Positions 8,292 to 17,437 of a DNA stretch of 64,000 nt are shown here, piece after piece. Under the pieces are notes generated by a model. It was not told the origin of the DNA and made no database searches. It was given only the letters and a program-made list of their open reading frames with translations. Where the stretch lies: positions 1 to 64,000 of the forward strand of contig NZ_CP042856.1 of the NCBI RefSeq assembly GCF_008001035.1. Direction: 5' to 3'. The position numbers and the translations under genes were made by a program. The stretch comes from Salinibacterium sp. dk2585. Lineage in GTDB: Bacteria > Actinomycetota > Actinomycetes > Actinomycetales > Microbacteriaceae. How positions within the stretch are numbered: the stretch's first letter is position 1; every line of letters starts with the position of its first letter.

Positions 8292-9629
8292 TCAGTTGAT
8301 GTTGGGCGGCGGGCTCGTGACGTGGATCGGCTCGACGATGGGGACCTGCCCCGTGACGGCAGGCGCACTCGTCGCGAAGGTCTTGAGCAGCTCGAGTTCG
8401 CCGTTGATGACGGAGGTGAGGCGGCGGATGCCCGTGCGAATCGTCTCCTCATTGGGGTAGCAGAACGACAAGCGCATCATCTGGCGGCCGCCGCCATCAG
8501 CGAAGAAGGCCGTGCCGGGCGTGTAGGCCACGAGCTCCTTGACCGCGCGGGGAAGCATCTCCTTGGAATCAAGCGTCGACGGCAGACGCAGCCAGACGTA
8601 GAAGCCTCCGTTGGGGACTGTCCATTCCATTTCGGGCAGGTGCTCCTGCAGGGAGGTCAGCATGGCGTCGCGGCGAGAACGGTAGACGTCACGGAAGGCG
8701 TCGATCTGGCCCCTCCAGTCGGAACTGCGGAGATACTCCGTGATCGCGAACTGGCTGAAAGAGCTTGGGCACAGGGTCGCGGACTCATTGGCGAGGATCA
8801 GCTTCTCGCGGATGGCGTGGGGTGCGAGCGCCCAGCCCACCCGGAAGCCGGGGGCGAAGGTCTTGGAGAAGCTGCCGAGGTAGATGACGCCGTCCTCTTC
8901 GATCGACCGCATGGCGTGAGGCGGCGGGGTGTCGAAGTAGAGCAGCCCGTAGGGGTTGTCCTCGAGTACCAGGATGTCGTTGGCCTTGCAGATCTCGAGG
9001 ACCTCGAGGCGGCGCTCCCAGGTGAGCGTGACACCGGCCGGGTTGTGGAAGGTCGGGATCGTGTAAAGGAGCTTGATGCGCTTGCCCTCGGCCTGAAGGC
9101 GAGCAATCGCTTCGCGCAGGGCCTGGGGGATGAGGCCGTCTTCGTCCATCATGACGTGGGCGACTTCGGCCTGGTACGAGCGGAAGACGCCGATGGCGCC
9201 GACATAGCTCGGCGCCTCAGCAAGGATGACGTCGCCCGGATCGATGAAGAGCTTCGTGACGAGGTCGAGCGCCTGCTGCGATCCGGTCGTCACGACCACA
9301 TCGTCGACGCTGCCCCGGATGCCCTCGAGCGCCATGATCTCCAGGATGTGCTCGCGCAGTTCGGGAGTGCCCTGGCCCGAGCCGTACTGCAGCGCTGTGG
9401 GGCCGGAATCGCGCATGACGCGCTCGAGCGATGACGTGACGAGATCGGGCGAGAGCGCCGAGACGTAGGGCATGCCGCCAGCCAGGGAGACCACTTCTGG
9501 TCGCGATGCGACTGCGAAGAGCGCTCGAACCTCGGATGCGCTCAATCCGGCAGTCCGGTGCGCGTAGTGGTCGTACCACGGGTCGAATCTCGTGCTCGAC
9601 CCGCCCGATGTGGATTCGTGCGGCGTCAT
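8292..9629 (-). CDS. PLP-dependent class I/II aminotransferase (2-aminoadipate/MocR-like)
   Basis: A 445-residue fold-type I aminotransferase. The PLP lysine is in SFSKTFAPGFRVGW, the cofactor phosphate site in TTGSQQALDL, and the Asn-Pro and Asp contacts in PTFHNPAG and ILVLEDNPYG. This subgroup includes 2-aminoadipate and branched-chain or aromatic aminotransferases; the substrate cannot be told from sequence. There is no N-terminal DNA-binding domain, so it is not a MocR regulator. It may be co-transcribed with ddl, and the pair sits next to parB in related genomes by my recollection. Confidence 0.85.
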   Translation of the reverse strand: MTPHESTSGGSSTRFDPWYDHYAHRTAGLSASEVRALFAVASRPEVVSLAGGMPYVSALSPDLVTSSLERVMRDSGPTALQYGSGQGTPELREHILEIMALEGIRGSVDDVVVTTGSQQALDLVTKLFIDPGDVILAEAPSYVGAIGVFRSYQAEVAHVMMDEDGLIPQALREAIARLQAEGKRIKLLYTIPTFHNPAGVTLTWERRLEVLEICKANDILVLEDNPYGLLYFDTPPPHAMRSIEEDGVIYLGSFSKTFAPGFRVGWALAPHAIREKLILANESATLCPSSFSQFAITEYLRSSDWRGQIDAFRDVYRSRRDAMLTSLQEHLPEMEWTVPNGGFYVWLRLPSTLDSKEMLPRAVKELVAYTPGTAFFADGGGRQMMRLSFCYPNEETIRTGIRRLTSVINGELELLKTFATSAPAVTGQVPIVEPIHVTSPPPNIN

Positions 9630-9676
9630 GGTGATCCCTTGTCCTCAGGGTGCTGGAATCACTCAAGCCTAAGCGA

Positions 9677-9711
9677 CGAGGGCCCGCACTGCTTTCGCAG
9701 GCGGGCCCTCG
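9677..9711 (-). terminator. Hairpin downstream of trxA
   Basis: CGAGGGCCCGC (9677-9687) pairs perfectly with GCGGGCCCTCG (9701-9711) across a 13-base loop. It lies about 70 bases past the trxA stop and just upstream of the aminotransferase gene. It has no long U tract, so it may be a factor-assisted terminator. Confidence 0.6.
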
Positions 9712-9715
9712 GCTT

Positions 9716-9782
9716 GCTTTCCTAGTTCAGGGACATGTCTTTCGTTCCTGAACTAGGAAAGCAACATCCTGAGTTCTGAAAG
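9716..9782. repeat. Composite palindromic repeat, copy A (three 16-base units)
   Basis: Three related units occur: CTTTCCTAGTTCAGGG (9717-9732), TCCTGAACTAGGAAAG (9746-9761) and TCCTGAGTTCTGAAAG (9767-9782). The first two form a perfect 16-base-pair stem (9716-9731 with 9747-9762). The third abuts the trxA stop codon. Related three-unit arrays are at 53775-53845 and 55471-55539. Confidence 0.85.
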
Positions 9783-10109
9783 TCAGCCGATGAACTCCGC
9801 GAGGTCGGCCTCGAGCGCGGGCTTGGGCTTGGCACCGATGACGGTCTTCACGACCTCGCCGCCCTTGAACACCTTCATGGCGGGGATCGAGGTGATCTGG
9901 TACTTCATGGCTGTCTGCGGGTTGTCGTCCACGTTGAGCTTGACGATCTCGAGCTTGTCGGAGTGCTCGGATGCGATCTGGTCGAGGATGGGGGAGACGG
10001 CGCGGCAGGGGCCACACCATTCGGCCCAGAAGTCGACCATGATCGGCTTGTCGGAGTTGAGCACCTCGGCTTCGAAGGTGGCGTCGGTCACATCGCGTGC
10101 ACTGGACAT
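9783..10109 (-). CDS. trxA: Thioredoxin
   Basis: A 108-residue thioredoxin with the redox centre WCGPC at 31-35, the preceding buried Asp (MVDFWAE) and the cis-proline region TSIPAMKVFKGG. It reduces protein disulfides in the cytoplasm and is recycled by TrxB, encoded 26 bases upstream in the same operon. The ATG at 10109 is preceded by GAAAGAGAGAACGAC, an acceptable ribosome-binding site. The stop codon directly abuts a repeat unit (copy A). Confidence 0.97.
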   Translation of the reverse strand: MSSARDVTDATFEAEVLNSDKPIMVDFWAEWCGPCRAVSPILDQIASEHSDKLEIVKLNVDDNPQTAMKYQITSIPAMKVFKGGEVVKTVIGAKPKPALEADLAEFIG

Positions 10110-10135
10110 GTCGTTCTCTCTTTCGTCGGGGGAAT

Positions 10136-11116
10136 TCAGGCGTGGGCGGGGCTGAGCGGGGCCTCAGGGATGGGGTCGGCCTCCACGCTGCTCTGCGGCA
10201 GCGAGGCGAGGTAGTGTTCTGCGTCGAGCGCCGCGACCGTGCCGGATCCGGCGGCCGTGACGGCCTGCCGGTAGGTCGGGTCGATGACGTCGCCGGCCGC
10301 AAAGACGCCCGGCACCGAGGTACGCGAGCTGCGACCATCGACCGCGATCGTGCCGGCCTCCGTGAGGTCGAGCTGGCCGTGCACAAGGTGCGTGCGGGGG
10401 TCGGCGCCGATCGCGATGAACAGCCCGTCGAGGTCGAGCTTGGACTCGCTGCCGTCAGTCGTGTCGACGAGGGTCACGCCCGTGAGGCGCTCCTCGCCGA
10501 GAATGCCGCCGACGCGCTTGTTGAAGAGAAACTCGATCTTGGGGTCGGAGTGAGCGCGATCCTGCATGGCCTTCGAGGCGCGGAGCTCCTCGCTGCGGTG
10601 GATCACGTAGACCTTGTCGGCGAACTTCGTAAGGAAGGTCGCTTCCTCCATCGCCGAGTCTCCCCCGCCGACGACCGCGATGGTCTTCTGGCGGAAGAAG
10701 AAGCCATCGCAGGTCGCACACCACGAGATGCCGTAGCCGCTCAGGCGGTCCTCGTTGGGCAGTCCGAGCTTGCGGTAGGCCGAGCCCGTTGCGAAGATCA
10801 CGCTGAGCGCCTCGTGAGTCTCACCGCTCCCGAGGGTGACCGTCTTGACACTGCTGGAGAGGTCGAGCTCGGTCACGTCGTCCATGACGATCTCGGTGCC
10901 GAAGCGCTCAGCCTGCTTGCGCATGTTCTCCATGAGGTCCGGGCCGAGGATGCCCTCGGGGAACCCGGGGAAGTTCTCGACATCCGTGGTGTTCATGAGC
11001 TCGCCGCCGGCCTCCACCGAGCTCGCGATGAGCAGCGGGCGCAGGCCACCGCGGGCGGCGTAGATCGCAGCCGTGTACCCGGCGGGACCGGAACCGATGA
11101 TGATGAGCTGGCGCAA
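10136..11116 (-). CDS. trxB: Thioredoxin-disulfide reductase
   Basis: This FAD/NADPH flavoenzyme reduces thioredoxin. The FAD motif GSGPAG is at 8-13, the redox centre CATC at 133-136, the NADPH-binding motif VVGGGDSAMEEA at about 150-161, and the C-terminal FAD motif GVFAAGDV near 290. I chose the TTG at 11116 (326 residues) because GAAGGGGGG lies a few bases upstream and the product then starts at the usual family N terminus; the frame is open 39 bases further. It is cotranscribed with trxA. Confidence 0.95.
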   Translation of the reverse strand: MRQLIIIGSGPAGYTAAIYAARGGLRPLLIASSVEAGGELMNTTDVENFPGFPEGILGPDLMENMRKQAERFGTEIVMDDVTELDLSSSVKTVTLGSGETHEALSVIFATGSAYRKLGLPNEDRLSGYGISWCATCDGFFFRQKTIAVVGGGDSAMEEATFLTKFADKVYVIHRSEELRASKAMQDRAHSDPKIEFLFNKRVGGILGEERLTGVTLVDTTDGSESKLDLDGLFIAIGADPRTHLVHGQLDLTEAGTIAVDGRSSRTSVPGVFAAGDVIDPTYRQAVTAAGSGTVAALDAEHYLASLPQSSVEADPIPEAPLSPAHA

Positions 11117-11211
11117 GGCGCCCCCCTTCGAAGATTGTCGTATGCGGTGCAACACATCCTATTCGCCGCCTATTCCGCGATCGCCGGGTGTGACGACGGT
11201 GACGAGGGGCC

Positions 11212-12879
11212 TCAGGAACGACGGATGCGACGCAGCACGACATCGCGGACGAGCGCGACATCCGGGTTCCGCAGCAGCAGGAGCACGCCAGCGTAGAAGA
11301 CGCCCATGATGATGGCCACGAGGGCCATCGACACGATGGCCCCTGGCACGGTCGACAGGGCGAAGGCGCGTTCCTCGAAGCCGCCGAGCGTGCGCAGCGT
11401 GATGCCGCCGGCAACCGCAGAGATGCCCGCTGCGAGGAGGTACTGCAGGTGGCGCACGAGCAGGAGGCGGCCACCGAGCGCCCCGATCTTGCGCCGCAGC
11501 ACGAGGAAGGTGAGGGCGAACTGGGCGTAGAACGTCAGGGAGGAGACCGCCGCGATGCCGACGCCGATCCATTCGAGCGGGAGGGCGGTGCAGGCGACGA
11601 ATCCGACGATGAAGAGCGCCGACTTCGCGACCTCGACGAAGAAGACCGTGCGGGTGTCCTCGAGGGCGTAGAAGGTGCGCTGGAGCACGAACACGGCGCT
11701 GAAGGGGGCGAGCCCGATCATGTAGACCGCGATGACGGCGGCCATCGCGAGCACGTTGTCGTGCCGGCTCTCGAAGATGCGGGCGAAGGGGGCGGCGACC
11801 ACGATGAGCACGACGGCGGCGAACATGATGATGAGGCCGATCGCGCGGAGAGAGGCCGAGACATCCGCCTTCACCGCGGGGATGTCGCCCGCGCCGGCGT
11901 TCGCGCTCATGCGGGTGAAGAACACAGTGGCGATCGATACCGCGATGACCGAGTGCGGGAGCATGAAGATCAGCCAGGAGCTTCCGAGGGTCGCGGCGCC
12001 CGCGCCCTCCGCGGCGGCGAGGCTTGCGGTGCGGGTCTGCACGAGCCCGGCGATCTGGGTCACAAGGATCATCGCGAAGACCCACCCGGCCGAACGCCCC
12101 GTCTTGGCAAGGCCGACGCCGCGCCAGTGGAAGTCGGGACGGTAACGGATGCCGGCCCTGCGCCAGAAGAAGAGCAGCACGAGGGCCTGTGCTGCGATGC
12201 CGAGGGTCGCGCTGCCCGCGAGCACCACGATGCGCTCGGTCGTCCAGACATCCACGGAGCTGTTCACCTCTGCGCCGCCGAACAGCAACTGGAACGCGAT
12301 CAGGCCCGCGATTGCGACGACGTTGTTGAGGGCGGGTGCCCAGGCGAAGGGTCCGAAGGCGCCGCGGGCGTTGAGCACCTCGCCGAGCAGGCTGTAGAGC
12401 GCGTAGAAGAAGATCTGCGGCAGGCACCAATAGGCGAACACGGTCGCGAGTGCGAGGGCCTCGCTCGAGAAGCCGCGCCCGCCATCATCAGCCTGCTGCA
12501 CGTAGAGCGTGACGAGCACGGGAGCGGCCAGCGTCGCGAGCACTGTGACACCCAGGAAGACCGTGATGCCGAGGGTGACGAGCTTGTTGATGAAGCTGGC
12601 CCCGCCGTCGTCATGGAAGCCGGCGCGCACGATCTGGGGCACGAGCACCGCGCCGAGCACGCCGCCCGCGATGAGCGCATAGATGTTGTTCGGCAGTTGG
12701 TTTGCCACCGCGAAGGCGTCCGCCGCAGCGGATGCCACCTGGCCGATCGTCTGCGCCAGCACGATGGCCTTGACGAAGCCCAGCACGCGGCTGACCATCG
12801 TTCCTGATGCCAGGAGCGCCGTCGCACGGCCGACGCTGCGTTGAGCCTTCCCGCCCGGCTCCTCCCCTGCCTCGCTCAC
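11212..12879 (-). CDS. murJ: Lipid II flippase MurJ (MviN family)
   Basis: This MOP-superfamily flippase moves lipid II across the membrane for peptidoglycan synthesis. The product is 555 residues and almost entirely transmembrane (about 14 helices). The N-terminal family block TALLASGTMVSRVLGFVKAIVLAQTIG is preceded by a short charged tail. The GTG start at 12879 overlaps the stop of the upstream DUF6049-type gene (GTGA), showing translational coupling. The frame is open 108 bases further upstream but that part reads as arginine-rich shadow. The kinase-like extension of mycobacterial MurJ is absent. Confidence 0.93.
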   Translation of the reverse strand: MSEAGEEPGGKAQRSVGRATALLASGTMVSRVLGFVKAIVLAQTIGQVASAAADAFAVANQLPNNIYALIAGGVLGAVLVPQIVRAGFHDDGGASFINKLVTLGITVFLGVTVLATLAAPVLVTLYVQQADDGGRGFSSEALALATVFAYWCLPQIFFYALYSLLGEVLNARGAFGPFAWAPALNNVVAIAGLIAFQLLFGGAEVNSSVDVWTTERIVVLAGSATLGIAAQALVLLFFWRRAGIRYRPDFHWRGVGLAKTGRSAGWVFAMILVTQIAGLVQTRTASLAAAEGAGAATLGSSWLIFMLPHSVIAVSIATVFFTRMSANAGAGDIPAVKADVSASLRAIGLIIMFAAVVLIVVAAPFARIFESRHDNVLAMAAVIAVYMIGLAPFSAVFVLQRTFYALEDTRTVFFVEVAKSALFIVGFVACTALPLEWIGVGIAAVSSLTFYAQFALTFLVLRRKIGALGGRLLLVRHLQYLLAAGISAVAGGITLRTLGGFEERAFALSTVPGAIVSMALVAIIMGVFYAGVLLLLRNPDVALVRDVVLRRIRRS

Positions 12880-14579
12880 TGCGCCTCGCGCCCCTCGCGG
12901 CGGCGGCGGGCGACCGTCCGAATGATGCCGATGACAAACACGAGCAGCACGACGCCGGCGACGACGAAGGTGAACGCCGTCTCCCATCCCGCCTGCACAT
13001 TGGTCGTGACATAGAGCGGCGCGCCGATCGAGACCCCTGTCTGGCTCGAGAGGGTCACGACGAGCACTGCCGAGCCATTCGCGATCGACTGCACCGGCAC
13101 GGCGGCGCGTGCCTGGGACTGCGCCGAGATCGTCACCGGCACACTGTCGTCGAGCACGTCGAGCACGGCACGGTTAGCCCACACCTGCACGTTCACGGTG
13201 ACCGGGTACGGCAGGGTATTGCTGATCGTGATCGGGATGTCGCCCGTGTCGCTCAGGAGGTTGATCGTGCTGCTGTCGAGCACGTGCACGGAGGAGAGAA
13301 GTTCGGCCGCTCCCGCAACGAACTCCTCGACGGCACCCTGCCAGTCCGCCGAGGTCTCGACCCAGGCGTTAGAGGCGAGCGTGAACATCCGTCGCCGCTG
13401 TTCTCCCGTGATGAGGCTCGGGTCTTCGAGCACACTCGCGAACGCGGTGGTGGCGGGCATGGTCTGGAGGGCGCTCTGCAGCGGGGTGATGCGCTCGGCC
13501 GACACCGGGCGGTCGACGATGCCGATTTCGACCGGGTCTTCCGCGAGGGTCCGGGAGAGCGTCGTGAGGGTGATCCCGGGCGTCGTCGAGAGCTCCGTGA
13601 GGGTTGCCGCGATGCGGTTGCCGGTGCTCGGGATGTCGCGGTCGAACGTTGCCAGCACGGTGGCCGAGCCGCCGGTCCACCCGGCGAGGGCGGCGGTGAG
13701 CTGCGACATCGAGGAGTTCCAGGCGGCCTCTGTCGGCGCCGAGACGGCGTCGCGGAGGAAGGCGGAGATGTCGTTGTTCGACACAACGATCCGGTGGCCA
13801 CCGGCCCTCGCCGATGCGGGGATCGCGTCGCGTGGGTAGGAGGCATTGCTGGAATCGAGCACGGTCACGGCATCGCCGAGCGTCGCAAAGACCTCAAGGT
13901 CGGCGCCGACGACCGTGTCGTCACGCGGCCACACGACGGGCCCGAGCGTGAACGGGAGGTCGATGAGGTCCTCCCCCGTCGGCACGACCGGCTCCGCTGG
14001 CGTCGTGGGCGAAGGGCTCGGCGAGACGCCGGGGGATGCGGACGGCGAGGCGCCCGGGCCCTCCTGCACCTCATTCGGGAAGACCGAGGGATCGATCACG
14101 AAATCCGTGGGCACCGACAGGTCGGTCATCCCCGCCTGGCTAAGGGCCGCAACGTCGGCGTCGGCGTAGGCGAGCGAGAAGGTCTCATTGCTCGCGTCCT
14201 GCAGGCGATCGAGCCACTCAATCGCCGACTCGGGCGCGCCGGTGCCCAGGATGCGGATGGAGGCGAGGATCCTTGGGTCGACACCGAGCGCGACAGGGCG
14301 GTCGATCACGGCATCCAGCTGGCGCGTGAGCACACCCGTCGGGGAGGTGTAGAGCTCGAGCTCCTCCCCCGACAGGAGGCTCGCGGTGCCGGCCGGCACC
14401 ACGATGGGCATCGCAAGGACGAGGCTCGTCGGGGAACCGTCGCTTGCGGCGACGCCGGGCGGAGGGGTCTGTGAGGGCGTGGCATCCGGAGTCGCCGACG
14501 ACGCGACCGAGCCACTGAGCACGAGGGCGGCGCCGAGGAGGGCCGCGCCCCACCGTGAGGCGAGACGAGTCAGTGGCAT
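12876..14579 (-). CDS. Exported, membrane-anchored protein of the DUF6049 type
   Basis: This 567-residue protein has an N-terminal signal peptide (about 1-30), a Pro/Thr/Ser-rich segment (30-50 and again about 180-200), a long extracytoplasmic region, and one C-terminal membrane helix (about 535-557, FTFVVAGVVLLVFVIGII) followed by a basic cytoplasmic tail. Proteins of this kind sit directly upstream of murJ, between murJ and cca, throughout Actinobacteria. The conserved position suggests an envelope role with MurJ, but no activity is known to me. The stop overlaps the murJ start. Confidence 0.8.
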   Translation of the reverse strand: MPLTRLASRWGAALLGAALVLSGSVASSATPDATPSQTPPPGVAASDGSPTSLVLAMPIVVPAGTASLLSGEELELYTSPTGVLTRQLDAVIDRPVALGVDPRILASIRILGTGAPESAIEWLDRLQDASNETFSLAYADADVAALSQAGMTDLSVPTDFVIDPSVFPNEVQEGPGASPSASPGVSPSPSPTTPAEPVVPTGEDLIDLPFTLGPVVWPRDDTVVGADLEVFATLGDAVTVLDSSNASYPRDAIPASARAGGHRIVVSNNDISAFLRDAVSAPTEAAWNSSMSQLTAALAGWTGGSATVLATFDRDIPSTGNRIAATLTELSTTPGITLTTLSRTLAEDPVEIGIVDRPVSAERITPLQSALQTMPATTAFASVLEDPSLITGEQRRRMFTLASNAWVETSADWQGAVEEFVAGAAELLSSVHVLDSSTINLLSDTGDIPITISNTLPYPVTVNVQVWANRAVLDVLDDSVPVTISAQSQARAAVPVQSIANGSAVLVVTLSSQTGVSIGAPLYVTTNVQAGWETAFTFVVAGVVLLVFVIGIIRTVARRRREGREAQ

Positions 14580-14692
14580 CGGCCGGCTCCGATCGTGCGC
14601 TGGGCCAGCATGCAGTCGATTCTATGGCCGAGATGCCGAGAGGCAGGCGGATGCCACGGCTACAGTCCACGGGCGGCGGATAGTCTTGACCG

Positions 14693-16123
14693 ATGCACAG
14701 CGTCGCCTCGGCAATCACGCGACTCGCGGCCCTGGCCGAGTCGCCGCACGTCTCCCGCCTCGCCGACGCCTTCGCAGCGGCGGGCCACGAACTCGCGCTC
14801 GTGGGTGGTCCTGTGCGTGACGCCTTCCTCGGCCGTGAGCTCAACGACCTCGATTTCACGACGGATGCGCGGCCGGAACGGATCCTCGAGATCGTCACCC
14901 CCATCTCGAGCGCCCAGTGGGACATCGGGCGCGCCTTCGGCACGATCGGGGCCGTCGTCGAGGGGCACACGGTCGAGATCACGACCTACCGCACCGACGC
15001 CTACGACGGCGAGACGCGCAAGCCCGAGGTCGAGTTCGGCACGAGCCTCGACGAGGACCTCGTGCGCCGCGATTTCACCGTCAATGCCATGGCGCTGCGC
15101 CTGCCGCAGCAGAAGCTCGTCGACCCCTCCGGCGGCATGGACGACCTGCTCGCGGCTCGCCTTTCGACGCCCGCCGCCCCCGAGGTCTCCTTCGGTGACG
15201 ACCCGCTCCGGATGCTTCGTGCCGCGCGCTTCACGTCACAACTCGGCTTCACCGTGTCCGACGAGGTGCGCGCCGCGATGGGCGCCCTCGCGGGCCGCCT
15301 CTCGATCATCTCGGCGGAGCGAGTCAGCGAGGAGCTCACCAAGCTGCTCCTGACGGGTTCGCCGCGCGCCGGCATCGAGCTCATGGTCGAGACGGGGCTC
15401 GCCGACGAGGTGCTGCCAGAGATTCCCGCCCTGCGGCTCCAGGTGGATGAGCACGCCCATCACAAGGACGTCTACCAGCACAGCCTCACAGTGCTCGACC
15501 AGGCGATCGAGCTCGAGGGCTCCCGCAAGCATGAGCCCTCCCCCGACCTCGTGCTCCGCCTAGCGGCCCTGCTACACGACATCGGCAAGCCTGCGACGAA
15601 GCGCGTCGAGGGCGGCGGCGTCGTCACCTTCCACCACCACGATGTCGTCGGGGCGAAGCTCGCGACGAAGCGGCTCAAGGCGCTGCGCTTCGACAAGGAG
15701 ACGATCCAGTCGGTGAGCAAGCTCATCGAGCTGCACCTGCGGTTCTTCGGTTACACGGAGGGTGCATGGACGGATTCGGCTGTACGGCGCTACGTGCGCG
15801 ACGCCGGTAACCAGCTCGAACGGTTACACATACTGACCCGCGCCGACGTCACGACGCGCAACCGCCGCAAGGCCTCGCGCCTCGCGCGCGCCTACGACGA
15901 CCTCGAGCAGCGCATCAAGGAGCTCGCCGAGCAGGAGGAGATCGCGGCCGTACGCCCCGAGCTCGATGGCGAGCAGATCATGGCGATGCTCGGCATCCGT
16001 CCCGGCCGCGAGGTCGGCGAGGCATACCGCTTCCTGCTCGAGCTGCGGCTCGACGAAGGCCCCCTCGGCGAGGAGGAGGCTGAGCGCCGGTTGCGCGCGT
16101 GGTGGGCCGAGCGCACTGCTTGA
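14693..16123 (+). CDS. cca: CCA tRNA nucleotidyltransferase
   Basis: This 476-residue enzyme adds or repairs the CCA end of tRNAs. It shows the class II nucleotidyltransferase head (GGPVRDAFLGRELNDLDFTT, about 37-56), the RRDFTVNAMA block, the RMLRAARF helix and an HD phosphohydrolase domain (LLHDIGKPATKR) in the C-terminal half. It is divergent from the DUF6049/murJ genes, an arrangement common in Actinobacteria. The ATG at 14693 fits the family N terminus. Confidence 0.94.
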   Translation: MHSVASAITRLAALAESPHVSRLADAFAAAGHELALVGGPVRDAFLGRELNDLDFTTDARPERILEIVTPISSAQWDIGRAFGTIGAVVEGHTVEITTYRTDAYDGETRKPEVEFGTSLDEDLVRRDFTVNAMALRLPQQKLVDPSGGMDDLLAARLSTPAAPEVSFGDDPLRMLRAARFTSQLGFTVSDEVRAAMGALAGRLSIISAERVSEELTKLLLTGSPRAGIELMVETGLADEVLPEIPALRLQVDEHAHHKDVYQHSLTVLDQAIELEGSRKHEPSPDLVLRLAALLHDIGKPATKRVEGGGVVTFHHHDVVGAKLATKRLKALRFDKETIQSVSKLIELHLRFFGYTEGAWTDSAVRRYVRDAGNQLERLHILTRADVTTRNRRKASRLARAYDDLEQRIKELAEQEEIAAVRPELDGEQIMAMLGIRPGREVGEAYRFLLELRLDEGPLGEEEAERRLRAWWAERTA

Positions 16124-16140
16124 GCAGGCCCGCCAGGGCG

Positions 16141-16197
16141 GTATCGAGACCCGGACCAGTCCAGGTGTCGATGCGCTCCCGCGTCGCTACTCAAGCC
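16141..16197. repeat. Imperfect inverted repeat of the GGTCTCGATAC / GCTACTCAA type
   Basis: GTATCGAGACC (16141-16151) faces GGTGTCGATGC (16164-16174), with two mismatches in 11, followed by GCTACTCAAGCC (16186-16197). It occupies the gap between the convergent cca and ino1 genes, where it can act as a bidirectional terminator. From memory, intergenic palindromes built from this pattern are frequent in Microbacteriaceae. Confidence 0.55.
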
Positions 16198-16206
16198 ACG
16201 TTCGCG

Positions 16207-17280
16207 CTACTTCGCGGTGTCGTGGATGAACTGCTCGAGCATGTCGCGCGCCACCGGGTCGGGGTACTGCTTCGCGGGTGACTTCATGAAGTAGGCGGAT
16301 GCTGCCTCAACGGGTCCGCCGTGACCAGCATCCAGCGCAAGCTTCGCCGCCCGCACGGCGTCGATGATGACACCGGCCGAGTTCGGCGAGTCCCACACCT
16401 CGAGCTTGTACTCGAGGCTCGTGGGCGCGTTGCCGAAGCCGTGGCCCTCGAGGCGAACGAAGGCGAGCTTGCGGTCGTCGAGCCACGGCACGTGGTCGCT
16501 CGGGCCGATGTGCACGTGCTCCGCGCGGATCTCCTGGTCGACGTTGCTCGTGACGGCCTGCGTCTTCGAGATCTTCTTCGACTTGAGTCGCGAACGCTCG
16601 AGCATGTTCTTGAAGTCCATGTTGCCGCCGACGTTCAGCTGGTAGGTGCGGTCGAGCACGAGGCCCCGCTCCTCGAAGAGGCGCGCGAGGACGCGGTGTG
16701 TGATCGTCGCGCCGAGCTGGCTCTTGATGTCGTCGCCCACGATTGGAAGGCCAGCATCCGTGAACTTCTTCGCCCACTCCGGGTCGCTCGCGATGAAGAC
16801 GGGGAGCGCGTTGACGAACGCGACGCCCGCATCGATCGCCGCCTGTGCGTAGTGCTTCGCCGCCTCCTCGGAGCCGACAGGGAGGTAGCAGACGAGCACT
16901 TCGGCACCCGAGTCACGGAGGGCCTGCGCGACGTCGACGGGTGCGGCATCCGATTCCTCGACCATCTCGCGGTAGAACTCACCGAGGCCGTCGAGGGTCG
17001 GGCCGCGCAGCACCGTCACGCCGGTGGGCTCGACGTCAGCGAACTTCAGCGTGTTGTTCTCGCTCGCCCACATAGCGTCGGCGAGGTCGACGCCCACCTT
17101 GGCTGCGTCGACGTCGAAGGCGGCGACGAACTCGATGTCGCGCACCGCGTACTGGCCGAAGCGCGTGTGCATGAGTCCTGGGATCGTCTCGGCGTCGTCC
17201 GCGTCCCTATAGAAGGTGACGCCCTGGATGAGGGAGTTGGCACAGTTGCCCACGCCGGCGATAGCGACCCGAATCGACAT
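16207..17280 (-). CDS. ino1: Inositol-3-phosphate synthase
   Basis: This 357-residue enzyme converts glucose 6-phosphate to 1L-myo-inositol 1-phosphate using NAD, feeding phosphatidylinositol and mycothiol synthesis. The N-terminal NAD-binding loop is [16 protein letters not shown] (about 5-20). Family blocks include [37 protein letters not shown] and the C-terminal [14 protein letters not shown]. The length matches the short actinobacterial form. It is divergent from rpsF. Confidence 0.95.
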   Translation of the reverse strand: MSIRVAIAGVGNCANSLIQGVTFYRDADDAETIPGLMHTRFGQYAVRDIEFVAAFDVDAAKVGVDLADAMWASENNTLKFADVEPTGVTVLRGPTLDGLGEFYREMVEESDAAPVDVAQALRDSGAEVLVCYLPVGSEEAAKHYAQAAIDAGVAFVNALPVFIASDPEWAKKFTDAGLPIVGDDIKSQLGATITHRVLARLFEERGLVLDRTYQLNVGGNMDFKNMLERSRLKSKKISKTQAVTSNVDQEIRAEHVHIGPSDHVPWLDDRKLAFVRLEGHGFGNAPTSLEYKLEVWDSPNSAGVIIDAVRAAKLALDAGHGGPVEAASAYFMKSPAKQYPDPVARDMLEQFIHDTAK

Positions 17281-17294
17281 GACGATATTGCTCC

Positions 17295-17324
17295 TTGCTG
17301 GGGTTGGAATTACATGACTACACT
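17295..17324 (+). promoter_or_regulatory. Candidate housekeeping promoter of the rpsF operon
   Basis: A -35 TTGCTG (17295-17300) and a -10 TACACT (17319-17324) are separated by 18 bases and point toward rpsF. Transcription from here would leave a leader of about 105 bases. Confidence 0.5.
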
Positions 17325-17382
17325 AGACAGGTTGTGTGCGCGCCTCGATCCGAGGCCTCCGCAGGCAACGACATGCACATAC

Positions 17383-17437
17383 CCTCCTGTCACAGACCGT
17401 CTGTGGCCGTTTTTAGTCCAAAGGAGGTGGGTTAGTC
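17383..17437 (+). promoter_or_regulatory. Candidate S6:S18-responsive mRNA leader ahead of rpsF
   Basis: CCTCCT (17383-17388) is complementary to the AGGAGG Shine-Dalgarno (17422-17427). Between them is the hairpin CACAGA (17391-17396) / TCTGTG (17400-17405) with a loop of exactly CCG. The known S6:S18-binding motif in rpsF leaders has a conserved CCG next to a helix, so this is a plausible autoregulatory element that masks the rpsF ribosome-binding site. A GCCGTTTTTAG stretch after the hairpin could also make it terminator-like. Confidence 0.6.

Noticed and set aside
10097-11296. 399-codon plus-strand open frame opposite trxB
   Set aside because: It lies exactly opposite the trxB gene, has low-complexity Arg/Glu/Ala composition and no family features. 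Long antisense frames are expected in high-GC DNA.
12807-14474. 555-codon plus-strand open frame opposite the DUF6049-type gene
   Set aside because: It is an Arg/Gly/Asp-rich shadow of a gene with clear signal peptide, membrane anchor and coupling to murJ.
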